NCBI GenBank assembly: GCA_022800815.1
Contig: JAAWRC010000003.1
Coordinates: 49,417-113,416 of the forward strand
Source: Lachnospiraceae bacterium
GTDB lineage: Bacteria > Bacillota > Clostridia > Lachnospirales > Lachnospiraceae
Direction: 5' to 3'
Length of the DNA: 64,000 nt
Shown here: positions 26,910 through 33,584 of the stretch, piece by piece
How the letters are laid out: each line of letters begins with the position of its first letter
How positions within the stretch are numbered: the stretch's first letter is position 1
Position numbers and translations under genes: made by a program
Notes under the pieces: generated by a model
The model's database searches: none
What the model was told of the DNA's origin: nothing
What the model saw: only the letters and a program-made list of their open reading frames with translations

Positions 26910-28282
26910 GATGCCTCTCCTTCCCGGAAACGATGCTTTATCTCGACATTCTGAATCATGATCGGTTTTCCCAGCCTTTTATAGAGCTGTACAAGGGAAC
27001 TCTTGTCGCCATAGTAAGCGTCACTGAGTATTAAAGCCCGGTCCATGTCGGAAGAATCGTCATAAATTCCAAAGTTTTCTTTTATGTACGATTCTCTCAG
27101 TTTCTCATACGTTTCCCGTAGCCCGGGTCTCATGGATTCTATGGTCTCCATAATTAGCGGGTGCGGCCGCCAAAGCAATGCCATTTCGTTGGTCCGTTCC
27201 CTGAAAAATCGAAATACGCCAGTCATTTTCTCCAGCATTCTCTCTTCGTGTTTCAACAGTGCCGCCACGCTGGTGTTGTAAAGAATGATCGTTTTCCATG
27301 TTCCATCCGGTTTCCGGATATGCCGCATCCATTCCTCCGGCAGCTCCAGATCCTCTTTTTTGGTTACCACTATTTTATCCGCCTTTGGCGAGCCGAGCCC
27401 GAGAATCTTTCGCCTCCAATAATCCTTCGCATAAACTCCCTTCGCATATTCCGCCATCACGTTTATGTAAATCTTCCGCATATTCTCCGACTGCACGATC
27501 ACCTTGTCCGCATTGACCACCCCCGGGGTCGTGCAGAAATGCTTCACGTCCTCGATTGCCGCCTCGTTGTCAGGATTGACTTCGTGTAAAATGAAATATG
27601 GAATATATACCAGAAGCTCCGTAAATTTCTTTAAATTGCCAGAATAGAAATAAGGATGAACGCTCGTCACGTAATTGCAATCATCATAGGGATTGTGAAT
27701 AAAAACCATGTCCGGCCGGCGCTCGGCAAAATTGTATGTATCATATGGAACGACAGGCACGTAATCCGGATACAACTCCCCCTCATAATGCATCTTTCCG
27801 AAGCTTCCGTCCGGATTTCGGTCATAATAAGGGATCGGTATCACGTAAGCGTCGCAATCCGGGTCTTCTCTTGCGGCGAGCCACACGCTCTCCAGCGCAT
27901 CCCACATGGATGCCTTATAGGGCAAAAAAACCACTTCCCTATGTATCCTGATGTCATTTTTTATGCTGTTAGAAATCCGAACCTGCATTTTATTCAATGT
28001 TTTATAAATTTTATCTGCGTGAGTCCCCTGTTTTTCTCCGATCCTTTCATAAAACCGGAACAGCATTTCACAATATTCTTCCAGCAAAGAAATGGTGGCA
28101 AAGCCCTCCCCTTCCAATGCTTCGATAAAATTTCCCATCTGAACTGCCGCTTCCTGGCATTGCCCAAAGAGTTCCATCGCCACGTTCGTCTTCTGAGATT
28201 CCAACGCACTTTTTATTTCCAAATGAGCCTGCCGCAATGTCTCCGCCAAACGTTTTATGCGCTCTTTTTGTGCTTTCCTCAT
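26906..28282 (-). CDS. CDP-glycerol glycerophosphotransferase family protein
   Basis: First enzyme gene of the glycan operon, 458 residues. The N-terminal 110 residues are helical and probably coiled. The remainder resembles the TagB/TagF-type transferase domain: YIPYFILHEVN, LLWRPHPLIMETI with the active-site His in RPHP, and SDAYYGDKSSLVQLY in the usual position of the substrate-binding SD-x-SS block. The family polymerises or adds alditol phosphates from CDP donors at the cytoplasmic membrane face, consistent with the following TarI-like gene. GAAGGGTG lies 8 bp before the ATG. No convincing promoter was found just upstream; the operon may depend on read-through from the region to the right. 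Confidence 0.84.
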   Translation of the reverse strand: MRKAQKERIKRLAETLRQAHLEIKSALESQKTNVAMELFGQCQEAAVQMGNFIEALEGEGFATISLLEEYCEMLFRFYERIGEKQGTHADKIYKTLNKMQVRISNSIKNDIRIHREVVFLPYKASMWDALESVWLAAREDPDCDAYVIPIPYYDRNPDGSFGKMHYEGELYPDYVPVVPYDTYNFAERRPDMVFIHNPYDDCNYVTSVHPYFYSGNLKKFTELLVYIPYFILHEVNPDNEAAIEDVKHFCTTPGVVNADKVIVQSENMRKIYINVMAEYAKGVYAKDYWRRKILGLGSPKADKIVVTKKEDLELPEEWMRHIRKPDGTWKTIILYNTSVAALLKHEERMLEKMTGVFRFFRERTNEMALLWRPHPLIMETIESMRPGLRETYEKLRESYIKENFGIYDDSSDMDRALILSDAYYGDKSSLVQLYKRLGKPIMIQNVEIKHRFREGEAS

Positions 28283-28633
28283 AAATTTTCACCCTTCTTT
28301 TAAAAATAAAGCATATTGGTCATCTTCCGATCCGAAATCCAGAAGGATGATGCGGAAACGCTTCCGCTTCGCTCCCCGGTACGTCACGGTTTCCCGTGTT
28401 CCCGGGGTCCTGGCCTACCCAATGCGCAGGATTCGGACAAGTCCTCCCCCGCCTTCTAATGCCGTTTTTTCTTTTTATATCAGGAACGCACAGCCCGGTC
28501 CGGAACGATCCGGTGAAACCCCGGCACAGTGCCGGAATTTATCTGAACTGCGGTTCTTATGATCGTTGCCTCATCGGCGAAAATCCATGGTACGTCGGTA
28601 TGGAAGCCAGGCTTCCCGCCGCCAGAGCCCTTT
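28283..28633 (-). other. Hairpin-rich non-coding stretch behind the dead tnpB: candidate guide-RNA region
   Basis: No convincing coding frame fills these 351 bp. Several compact hairpins occur in succession on the minus strand after the tnpB stop: GGAAGCC/GGCTTCC near 28600, the palindrome CCGGCAC-A-GTGCCGG near 28523-28537, CCGGA/TCCGG near 28500, CACGG/CCGTG, and GCGGAA/TTCCGC near 28350. TnpB-family proteins use a guide RNA (omega/reRNA) encoded at and beyond the 3' end of their gene, so this is where one would be. Scaffold and guide boundaries cannot be set by eye. There is no U-run terminator, so transcription could continue into the glycan operon. Confidence 0.4.
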
Positions 28634-29959
28634 TTAACCGACCGTCCTGCCGGAGAGCCCCCTTTTTAACACGTTTCTTGCGGTGTTGGTTTTCTCCTCC
28701 CCGCAATATCCGCATACGGCGCAGACAAAGCTTCCATGTTCTTTCCGGCCGAGCGCCCCGCAGCGGCTGCATTCCCGGCTGATGTCTTTTCCGAGAACCT
28801 CCGCAAACTCCACCGATCGCTCCCGGCATTTTAGCCACAGCCTTTCCCGGATATAGCCCCTCTGCCAGAGGGAGAGACCGTTGTTGATCTTCCTGTTCAC
28901 TCCTCCCGGCCGCCCGGAGGGAAGTTTTGCGAGATAGACGGCCCGGGGCTTCTCTTCCCGGAAAAAACGGTTCAGCTCCTGGTTGACGTAACTGTGCAGC
29001 CGCTCCTTGCGGCGCCTCTTTTGCGCTTCATATTTTTTCCGGCCCGGATTGGCTTCCCGGTTTCTGTGATAGCTCGCCTGGCGCTCCCGGACCCACTCGG
29101 CATATTCCGTCTGGTAAACTCCGAACCGCTCCCCGTACCGGCGCCCCGCATCCGTGGTCAGCATGGTAAAAACCCCCATCGCCAGCCCTACCTGATTAGT
29201 GTAATCCTCATGGCTGCGCACGGTCACGTTGACCGGCACGTCGATCTCGACGGCTGCATCTTCCGGTTTCAGCCTCACGAAAAGCTGGCTCCCGTATTGA
29301 TTCCCATCTGTCAATGCCACGAAAATGCGCTTTCTGTTTTCTTTTGTGGAAAGATAAATCCCCGGCTGCTTTCCGCTGAATCCGTAGCGGTAAGCCCGCT
29401 CGGAAACGGCAAATCCGGCTGCGGAGCCCGCATAAGACCGGTCATGATATTTCCGAACCTGTCTGCCAAGATACCGGTTCAGTCTGGCCGCATCCACCGC
29501 CCCCGTCAAACCCTCGTACCGTACTCTGATCTTTTCCGGAAGCTCCAGCTCTCTCTGGTTTAACACCGCATCAAGGGCATTGCCGGTTTTCAGCACAAAA
29601 CGGAGGTAATGCTTTTCTTCCGCCGTGAAGTTTTCGTTTCTGCCCACGAGCTCCTGGAGCTTCGACTTTGTCCTGCTCCACTGGCCCTTGACATCCGCCA
29701 GCGCCTCAAACACGGCAAGATAGAAATAAACTGAAGGAAGTCCCAATTCCATCCGCAGCCCGCTCTCCGTCATCTCGTTTTGAACCGTGTAGCCTGGGTG
29801 AAGCTTTCCCAAACCGCCGATTCCCCCGTAACGGGCATACACGTAATTCTTTACCCTGCGGTAATCTTCCGCAATCTCCAGCAGTTTTTTCATATCTTCT
29901 GCCGGAACCGGAAACTTGCTGTATTGATGAACGGTCTTGTAAATCGTTTTTGGCGGCAT
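28634..29959 (-). CDS. TnpB-family protein with all RuvC catalytic residues replaced (nuclease-dead, TldR-like candidate)
   Basis: An intact 441-residue member of the IS200/IS605 OrfB/TnpB superfamily. The RuvC-I segment reads QVGLAMGVFTML (256-267), where active proteins have G-I-D-L-G: Ala260 replaces Asp. RuvC-II reads AVYLAKLPSG, Ala344 replacing the Glu of the usual EDL. RuvC-III reads CGYCGEEKTNTARNVL, Lys423 replacing the Asp of DRDxNAA. The zinc ribbon (C397, C400, C413, C416) and the basic linker region are kept. No TnpA gene is present. A DNA-binding but non-cutting role is inferred. MPPKTIYK has GGAGAAGGGACG upstream; an in-frame extension to 30046 crosses the recombination site but lacks a ribosome site. 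It precedes the glycan operon on the same strand. Confidence 0.85.
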   Translation of the reverse strand: MPPKTIYKTVHQYSKFPVPAEDMKKLLEIAEDYRRVKNYVYARYGGIGGLGKLHPGYTVQNEMTESGLRMELGLPSVYFYLAVFEALADVKGQWSRTKSKLQELVGRNENFTAEEKHYLRFVLKTGNALDAVLNQRELELPEKIRVRYEGLTGAVDAARLNRYLGRQVRKYHDRSYAGSAAGFAVSERAYRYGFSGKQPGIYLSTKENRKRIFVALTDGNQYGSQLFVRLKPEDAAVEIDVPVNVTVRSHEDYTNQVGLAMGVFTMLTTDAGRRYGERFGVYQTEYAEWVRERQASYHRNREANPGRKKYEAQKRRRKERLHSYVNQELNRFFREEKPRAVYLAKLPSGRPGGVNRKINNGLSLWQRGYIRERLWLKCRERSVEFAEVLGKDISRECSRCGALGRKEHGSFVCAVCGYCGEEKTNTARNVLKRGLSGRTVG

Positions 29960-29999
29960 GGTTCGTCCCTTCTCCATCCCTTCCGCTGACAGAGCGAAT

Positions 30000-30028
30000 T
30001 TTTCGCAGATTATTCCAATCTGTGAAAA
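30000..30028. repeat. Left inverted recombination site (IRL) of the invertible segment
   Basis: 29 bp built as a 12-bp arm (TTTTCGCAGATT), a 5-bp spacer (ATTCC) and an opposed 12-bp arm (AATCTGTGAAAA). Its reverse complement matches the right site at 28 of 29 positions. Two arms around a short asymmetric spacer is the standard layout of a tyrosine-recombinase crossover site. It lies 41 bp upstream of the dead tnpB start codon. Confidence 0.88.
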
Positions 30029-30066
30029 TTCCTTCTGGATTCCCATTTACAAAGCGTTTCGAATGA

Positions 30067-31191
30067 CTATTGACCCATAAGCTGACCATAAATGGCGGAT
30101 AAGGAATTCATGTGCTGGCGTTTGACTTCCGTTGTCGGATGCACATAACGATTTAACGTGATTTTCACGTCGGAATGGCCCAAAATCTCGCTGAGACTTT
30201 TGATGTCGACCCCGCTTTCGATACAATTCGTTGCAAACGTATGTCTGAGAGTATGAAAATTTTTTTTCCTGATCCCGGCGGACTGCAAATATCTCTGGAA
30301 CCGATTTTGATAAGTTCTTGGTTCCATGGGTTTTCTTCCGTTGATCACGTATTCTCCGGGATTAGGATTATTGTGGCAGGAAAGCAGAAGCCTGGCCAGC
30401 TCGTCGGAAAGCGGGATTTCTCTTCTGGAAAAAACGCTCTTGGGGTCTCCCTCCAGAAGTGTTGTTTTTGCCTTCCCGTCATCTGTGGCAATCCGCTGCA
30501 CCGTTGCATTTACATGCAACAATTTTTCCTCAAAGTCGATGTCTTTCCACTTTAAAGCGCAGAGCTCACCGAGACGAAGGCCCGTAGAAATGCAGATGAC
30601 AATTCCCAGTTTGGAAGAATCCATTTCTCCATATAAATACTGCAGAAGGCGGACCTGTTCGGATCGGTTCAAAACCTCAGCAGGCTTCGTTCTTATTTTG
30701 TTTCTCTGGAAAGTATAATGAGATAAATGGACTTGATAATGAGATATCGCATAAGAAAAAATTTGATTCAATACACAGGAAATGCTTTTTTGTAAACTCT
30801 CCGAAAAAGTTTCCGTCGCCTTTTCCCGGAAGACGGCGGTCAAAAGATCGCTGTTCAATTCGGAAAAAGTAAAACTGCCCAATTCTTTATGGAGATGCTT
30901 TTCATAGGTAATGCGGTATTTGGTATATGTGGCATGTTTCTTTTCGCTGCGGATAATGGCCAGCCATTCCTCCGCCGCCTCACCGAAGCTGATTTCCATC
31001 CCATTTCGATTTGATTTCCTCGTCTTTTCTTGGTACAGTCTGGCATCCGACAGCTTTCCTTTTACCTCTCCATAGCTTTTTGCATATACGGAACGCTGAA
31101 TCTTTTTTCTTGTTCTTGACTCCCACACATAATATCTTCCTTCCCAGCGTCCATCTTTCCTCTTTCGGATGTTTTCTCCCCGTCTTGGCAT
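30067..31191 (-). CDS. Tyrosine recombinase/integrase, probable invertase of the flanking switch
   Basis: A 374-residue tyrosine recombinase: N-terminal AP2-like arm-binding region (1-60), SAM-like core-binding domain (about 65-165) and catalytic domain (about 170-365). Catalytic residues are all present: Arg206 in TGLRLGEL, a Lys near 251, His313 and Arg316 in HTLRHTFATN, His339 in LGHSDV and the nucleophile Tyr349 in LNRYVHP. I chose MPRRGENIRK because AGGAGG (31201-31206) sits 9 bp upstream; the ATG at 31212 lacks such a site. It lies wholly between inverted crossover sites, so acting on them is the simplest role. Base composition is more AT-rich than that of the surrounding genes, which suggests transfer. 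Confidence 0.92.
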   Translation of the reverse strand: MPRRGENIRKRKDGRWEGRYYVWESRTRKKIQRSVYAKSYGEVKGKLSDARLYQEKTRKSNRNGMEISFGEAAEEWLAIIRSEKKHATYTKYRITYEKHLHKELGSFTFSELNSDLLTAVFREKATETFSESLQKSISCVLNQIFSYAISHYQVHLSHYTFQRNKIRTKPAEVLNRSEQVRLLQYLYGEMDSSKLGIVICISTGLRLGELCALKWKDIDFEEKLLHVNATVQRIATDDGKAKTTLLEGDPKSVFSRREIPLSDELARLLLSCHNNPNPGEYVINGRKPMEPRTYQNRFQRYLQSAGIRKKNFHTLRHTFATNCIESGVDIKSLSEILGHSDVKITLNRYVHPTTEVKRQHMNSLSAIYGQLMGQ

Positions 31192-31252
31192 CTTTTGTTT
31201 CCTCCTGACCATTTTTTTGACCCATAATATAAATGAGACTGTTCCGTCCTCT

Positions 31253-31319
31253 GAGATTTGTCAGAGATTGGGATTTTTTTATGCAAAATTCATTAGCATA
31301 GCTCGCATTGACAAATCTC
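31253..31319. repeat. 11-bp inverted repeat overlapping the switch promoter -35 box
   Basis: GAGATTTGTCA at 31253-31263 is repeated as an exact reverse complement at 31309-31319, covering most of the TTGACA box (31308-31313). The left copy is nested in a second palindrome, CTCTGA (31249-31254) and TCAGAG (31261-31266). This could be an operator shared by the recombinase and the outward promoter. Confidence 0.5.
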
Positions 31320-31336
31320 TTCTCTGAAAGTATAAT
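31308..31336 (+). promoter_or_regulatory. Perfect sigma-A consensus promoter inside the invertible segment, facing right
   Basis: TTGACA (31308-31313), exactly 17 bp, TATAAT (31331-31336). It is the best promoter match I found in the window. The transcript would leave through the right site at 31452 and meet no rightward gene in the next several kb. On inversion it would face the TnpB-like gene. Confidence 0.88.
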
Positions 31337-31451
31337 GGCTTTGGATGGAGGAAACCAAGACTTATCCGGTATTCCTGTTTCTGTTTTCTTATTTTTTTTG
31401 CATTTTCGCCGTAGTATTCTATATATCTTATTATTTAAAGATACGATGATG

Positions 31452-31480
31452 TTTTCACAGATTGGAATAATCTGAGAAAA
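31452..31480. repeat. Right inverted recombination site (IRR) of the invertible segment
   Basis: TTTTCACAGATT (31452-31463), spacer GGAAT (31464-31468), AATCTGAGAAAA (31469-31480). Compared with the reverse complement of the left site only one base differs (A versus C in the right arm). The spacer orientation is opposite to that of the left site, as required for inversion. Confidence 0.88.
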
Positions 31481-31520
31481 TTCAGATAAGCTCATTTCCC
31501 TCAAATTTTATCAATACGCA

Positions 31521-31558
31521 CAAAAACGGTGTCGCTGATTTCTGGTCAGGACACCGTT
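31521..31558 (-). terminator. Hairpin terminator shielding the switch from leftward transcription
   Basis: AACGGTGTC (31525-31533) pairs with GACACCGTT (31550-31558), extended inward by CTGA/TCAG. On the minus strand it is followed by TTTTTG. It would stop leftward transcripts just before the invertible segment, so the tnpB-glycan operon must rely on promoters within or after the switch. Confidence 0.7.
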
Positions 31559-31579
31559 CCCATGTTCACGCTATGAGTT

Positions 31580-32038
31580 TCATTTACTGTAGGCCGAAAA
31601 ACCTCCGCGTCTCCGCCTGGAAGGAGGAGTGCCTGGGGAATATTGTTCCGCCATCTCCTTTGTCCCAAAGAGCCGCAGGAAATTTCGGTCTGTGGAATCA
31701 GATCGGAAGCCCTCCAGGCAAAACCGCATCATCTCGTCCGTATGCCCCAGGAAGGAGGAGGCATGCGCCGCCTTTAAGGCCACCCTGCTCCGGACGACCA
31801 GCCCGGCGCCAAGCTTTTCAAGGGCCCTTTTTCCCAATTCTTCGACAGCCCCATAGTCGTGAGTTTTTTCATATTCTTCCATGGCCGTAAGATACAGAGA
31901 GGGATGAAGCGCAGGTTTTTGTTCCCCGCACCCACAGGATCCGATCAGAACGTCCAGTTTTTTACATTGTTCCTTCGAAAGAAATTCCCGAATTTTTAAC
32001 AGGATCTCCTGCAATGTCTCTCCCCTCTGCTTAAACAT
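31580..32038 (-). CDS. Hypothetical protein, probably the remnant of a longer gene
   Basis: A 152-residue reading frame with a helical, TPR-like character (EEYEKTHDYGAVEELGKRALEKL) and a Cys-Gly-Cys-Gly stretch (GSCGCGEQ). The C-terminus after GTKEMAEQY is Arg- and Ser-rich and looks out of frame. I do not recognise a family. It starts in a cluster of clearly decayed genes and has only a weak ribosome site, so it may be non-functional. It ends just before the terminator at 31521-31558. Confidence 0.4.
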   Translation of the reverse strand: MFKQRGETLQEILLKIREFLSKEQCKKLDVLIGSCGCGEQKPALHPSLYLTAMEEYEKTHDYGAVEELGKRALEKLGAGLVVRSRVALKAAHASSFLGHTDEMMRFCLEGFRSDSTDRNFLRLFGTKEMAEQYSPGTPPSRRRRGGFSAYSK

Positions 32039-32136
32039 TTTATCTTTTGTTCCATAATCTCTCGCTCCTCCAACCGATCTCTTCGATTCATTTTCTCCAG
32101 TGTTTCATCAAAACCGCATCACCGTGAGAACGCCAT

Positions 32137-32396
32137 TTACATCTCCTGCGTCCGTCGCACCCGATATTCTTCAATGATACAGGTATGCTTCCGCCTGTCT
32201 GCCGGAGCGTTCTTCTGATAACTGATCCCCACCAGCAGAATCTCACCGCCAAAATCCTCAATGGCTTTCGGATAGTTCCGGTCTTTGATCCGGGCGATGG
32301 CCCCCCCCTGGCCGATTGGTTCCATTTTAATTCCACCACCAAGGCGGGCATGGTCGAATTCCTTTTAGGGAGATAGATAAGGTCTGCCCGTGTCAA
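32137..32396 (-). pseudogene. Fragment of a PD-(D/E)XK nuclease (DUF1703) domain, frameshifted
   Basis: Two frames together spell the C-terminal nuclease domain of the AAA-ATPase/DUF1703 family: RADLIYLPKRN and ALVVELKWNQSA in one, then AIARIKDRNYPKAIEDFGGE and HTCIIEEYR in the next. The shift falls in an 8-base homopolymer (C8 at 32301-32308 on the plus strand), so slippage or an assembly error are both possible. The ATPase part is absent. It abuts the asparaginase remnant with no intact boundary between them. Confidence 0.78.
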
Positions 32397-32399
32397 GTA

Positions 32400-33350
32400 A
32401 GGAATAAAAATTCTTCACGGCGATCCCCAGGTTTTTATCCCAGATGCCGATGCAGTAAACCCCTTCCGCTCCCAACTTTCCAAACAGCTTCCCATGGTTT
32501 TTTCCATCAGCTCCGTGCAAAAGCCGTGAGTCCCGGCCACCATCTCCGGATGGGCGTTCATGGCGTCATAAAGCTTCCCAGCCCCCTCCCTGTATTTTTC
32601 CGGAAGGTATTATGGATTGGCTTCTCTGGCAAATCCGATGGCCATATTTTTTACGGGAAGCGCATGGACAGGGACGCTGCAGCCGTCCACGCCGATGGGA
32701 ATTTCCTCTGCGGGAACCTGACAGACCTCGGACATCACCTGCAAGATATCCTTCTGCAGGGGATGGTCCGGGGAATTATACCCTTTTATGGAATACCCCC
32801 TGACCAGACATGCGGCCAGAAATCCACAATGCTTTCCGGAGCAGTCCGAATTGTAATTATCCAGCTTGAAATGCTCCCGGAGCTGTTTGTTTTTTACTTC
32901 CTCGCTGATGGAATACGTATTTCCGCAGAGCAGGCCGCTTAAGTCAAGCCCAAGCTTTTCCAGCATGCCGAGGATGGTTTTTTGATGAAACTCTTCACCG
33001 TAGTGGGAAGCGCAGGCGATGGAAAGCTCCTTCTGGTCAAACCGATACCGTTCCTGTGCGCCGGACAGAAAAATATTTAAAGCCTGGATCGGCTTTGCCG
33101 CAGAGCGCATGTAGGTGACCGTATCCGGCTCACCCGCCCAGGCAACCAGCTCTCCCTTTGCATTGCACACGGCCACGATGCCGGAATGGTCCTTGAAGGT
33201 TTCATGGGGAATCCCCATCTCCTCCAGGCATTTGCAGACGTAGGTCCTTGTCTGCGGCAGGCTTCTCCCCACCTCCGGACATTGGTGCAGATCGTGATAC
33301 CAGGTGAGGATCCGTGGCTCCACACCCTTTGCGATCTCCAGATAATTCAT
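32400..33350 (-). pseudogene. Broken chimera: M20 amidohydrolase N-terminus joined to L-asparaginase
   Basis: The first 65 codons read like the start of an M20 amidohydrolase (RILTWYHDLHQCPEVG). From about residue 68 the frame becomes an asparaginase II-like protein (MRSAAKPIQALNIF, CASHYGEEFH, DCSGKHCGFLAACL, VDGCSVPVHALP). It is interrupted by an in-frame TAA at 32610-32612; beyond it the homology continues (LPEKYREGAGKLYDAMNAHP, GTHGFCTELMEKTMG) until a one-base deletion near 32490, after which KLGAEGVYCIGIWDKNLGIAVK resumes. It then runs into the nuclease fragment. At least two deletion joints and two point lesions are visible, so it is a true pseudogene. Confidence 0.82.
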
Positions 33351-33520
33351 GTTACCCCTCCCAACTGTAATATATCTTTAACGAACAGCACTGAAAATCC
33401 CAAAAAGTTTCCAATATTTTTGTCCGTATATGTTAATTATATTTTACACCATCGTTAACTATATTTAACAAACACAACAAGCCATAAATGAAAGGAAATC
33501 GAGTAGGGGAGCGTAAGCAT

Positions 33521-33559
33521 AAAAAAAAACAGACCTGAAGGTTTCCCTTTCAGATCTGT
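33521..33559 (-). terminator. Intrinsic terminator after the XRE-cupin remnant
   Basis: Stem CAGATCTGAA with TTCAGGTCTG (one internal mismatch) followed on the minus strand by nine T residues. The rest of 33351-33584 is AT-rich and holds nothing further that I can support. Confidence 0.82.
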
Positions 33560-33584
33560 CTCCTCTTCCCGACCCCATGGCGGA

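Larger units (their letters stand above)
30000..31480. mobile_element. Predicted invertible DNA segment carrying its own recombinase and an outward promoter
   Basis: Two 29-bp sites in inverted orientation (30000-30028 and 31452-31480, 28/29 identical) enclose about 1.42 kb. Inside are a tyrosine recombinase gene with all catalytic residues and a perfect consensus promoter (31308-31336) firing right, out of the segment. Inverted sites produce inversion, not excision. In the alternative orientation the promoter would fire left through IRL into the TnpB-like gene, with its start point about 180 nt before that start codon, and on toward the glycan operon. The present orientation therefore looks OFF for that promoter. 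Confidence 0.78.

Noticed and set aside
28300..28633. CRISPR array
   Set aside because: The hairpins in this stretch are all different; there is no regular repeat-spacer pattern here or elsewhere in the window.
28634..29959. Active IS200/IS605-type insertion sequence
   Set aside because: There is no TnpA gene, no clear element ends, and the RuvC residues needed for TnpB cutting are absent. A domesticated gene fits better.
29960..30046. Start of the TnpB-like gene at ATG 30046
   Set aside because: No ribosome site precedes it and the extra residues are encoded by the recombination site; ATG 29959 has a good site.
30980..31504. A 174-codon minus-strand frame crossing the right crossover site
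   Set aside because: It lies partly antisense-in-frame to the recombinase gene region and across the switch; its length is explained by AT-rich codon bias and a possible recombinase relic, not by a recognisable protein.
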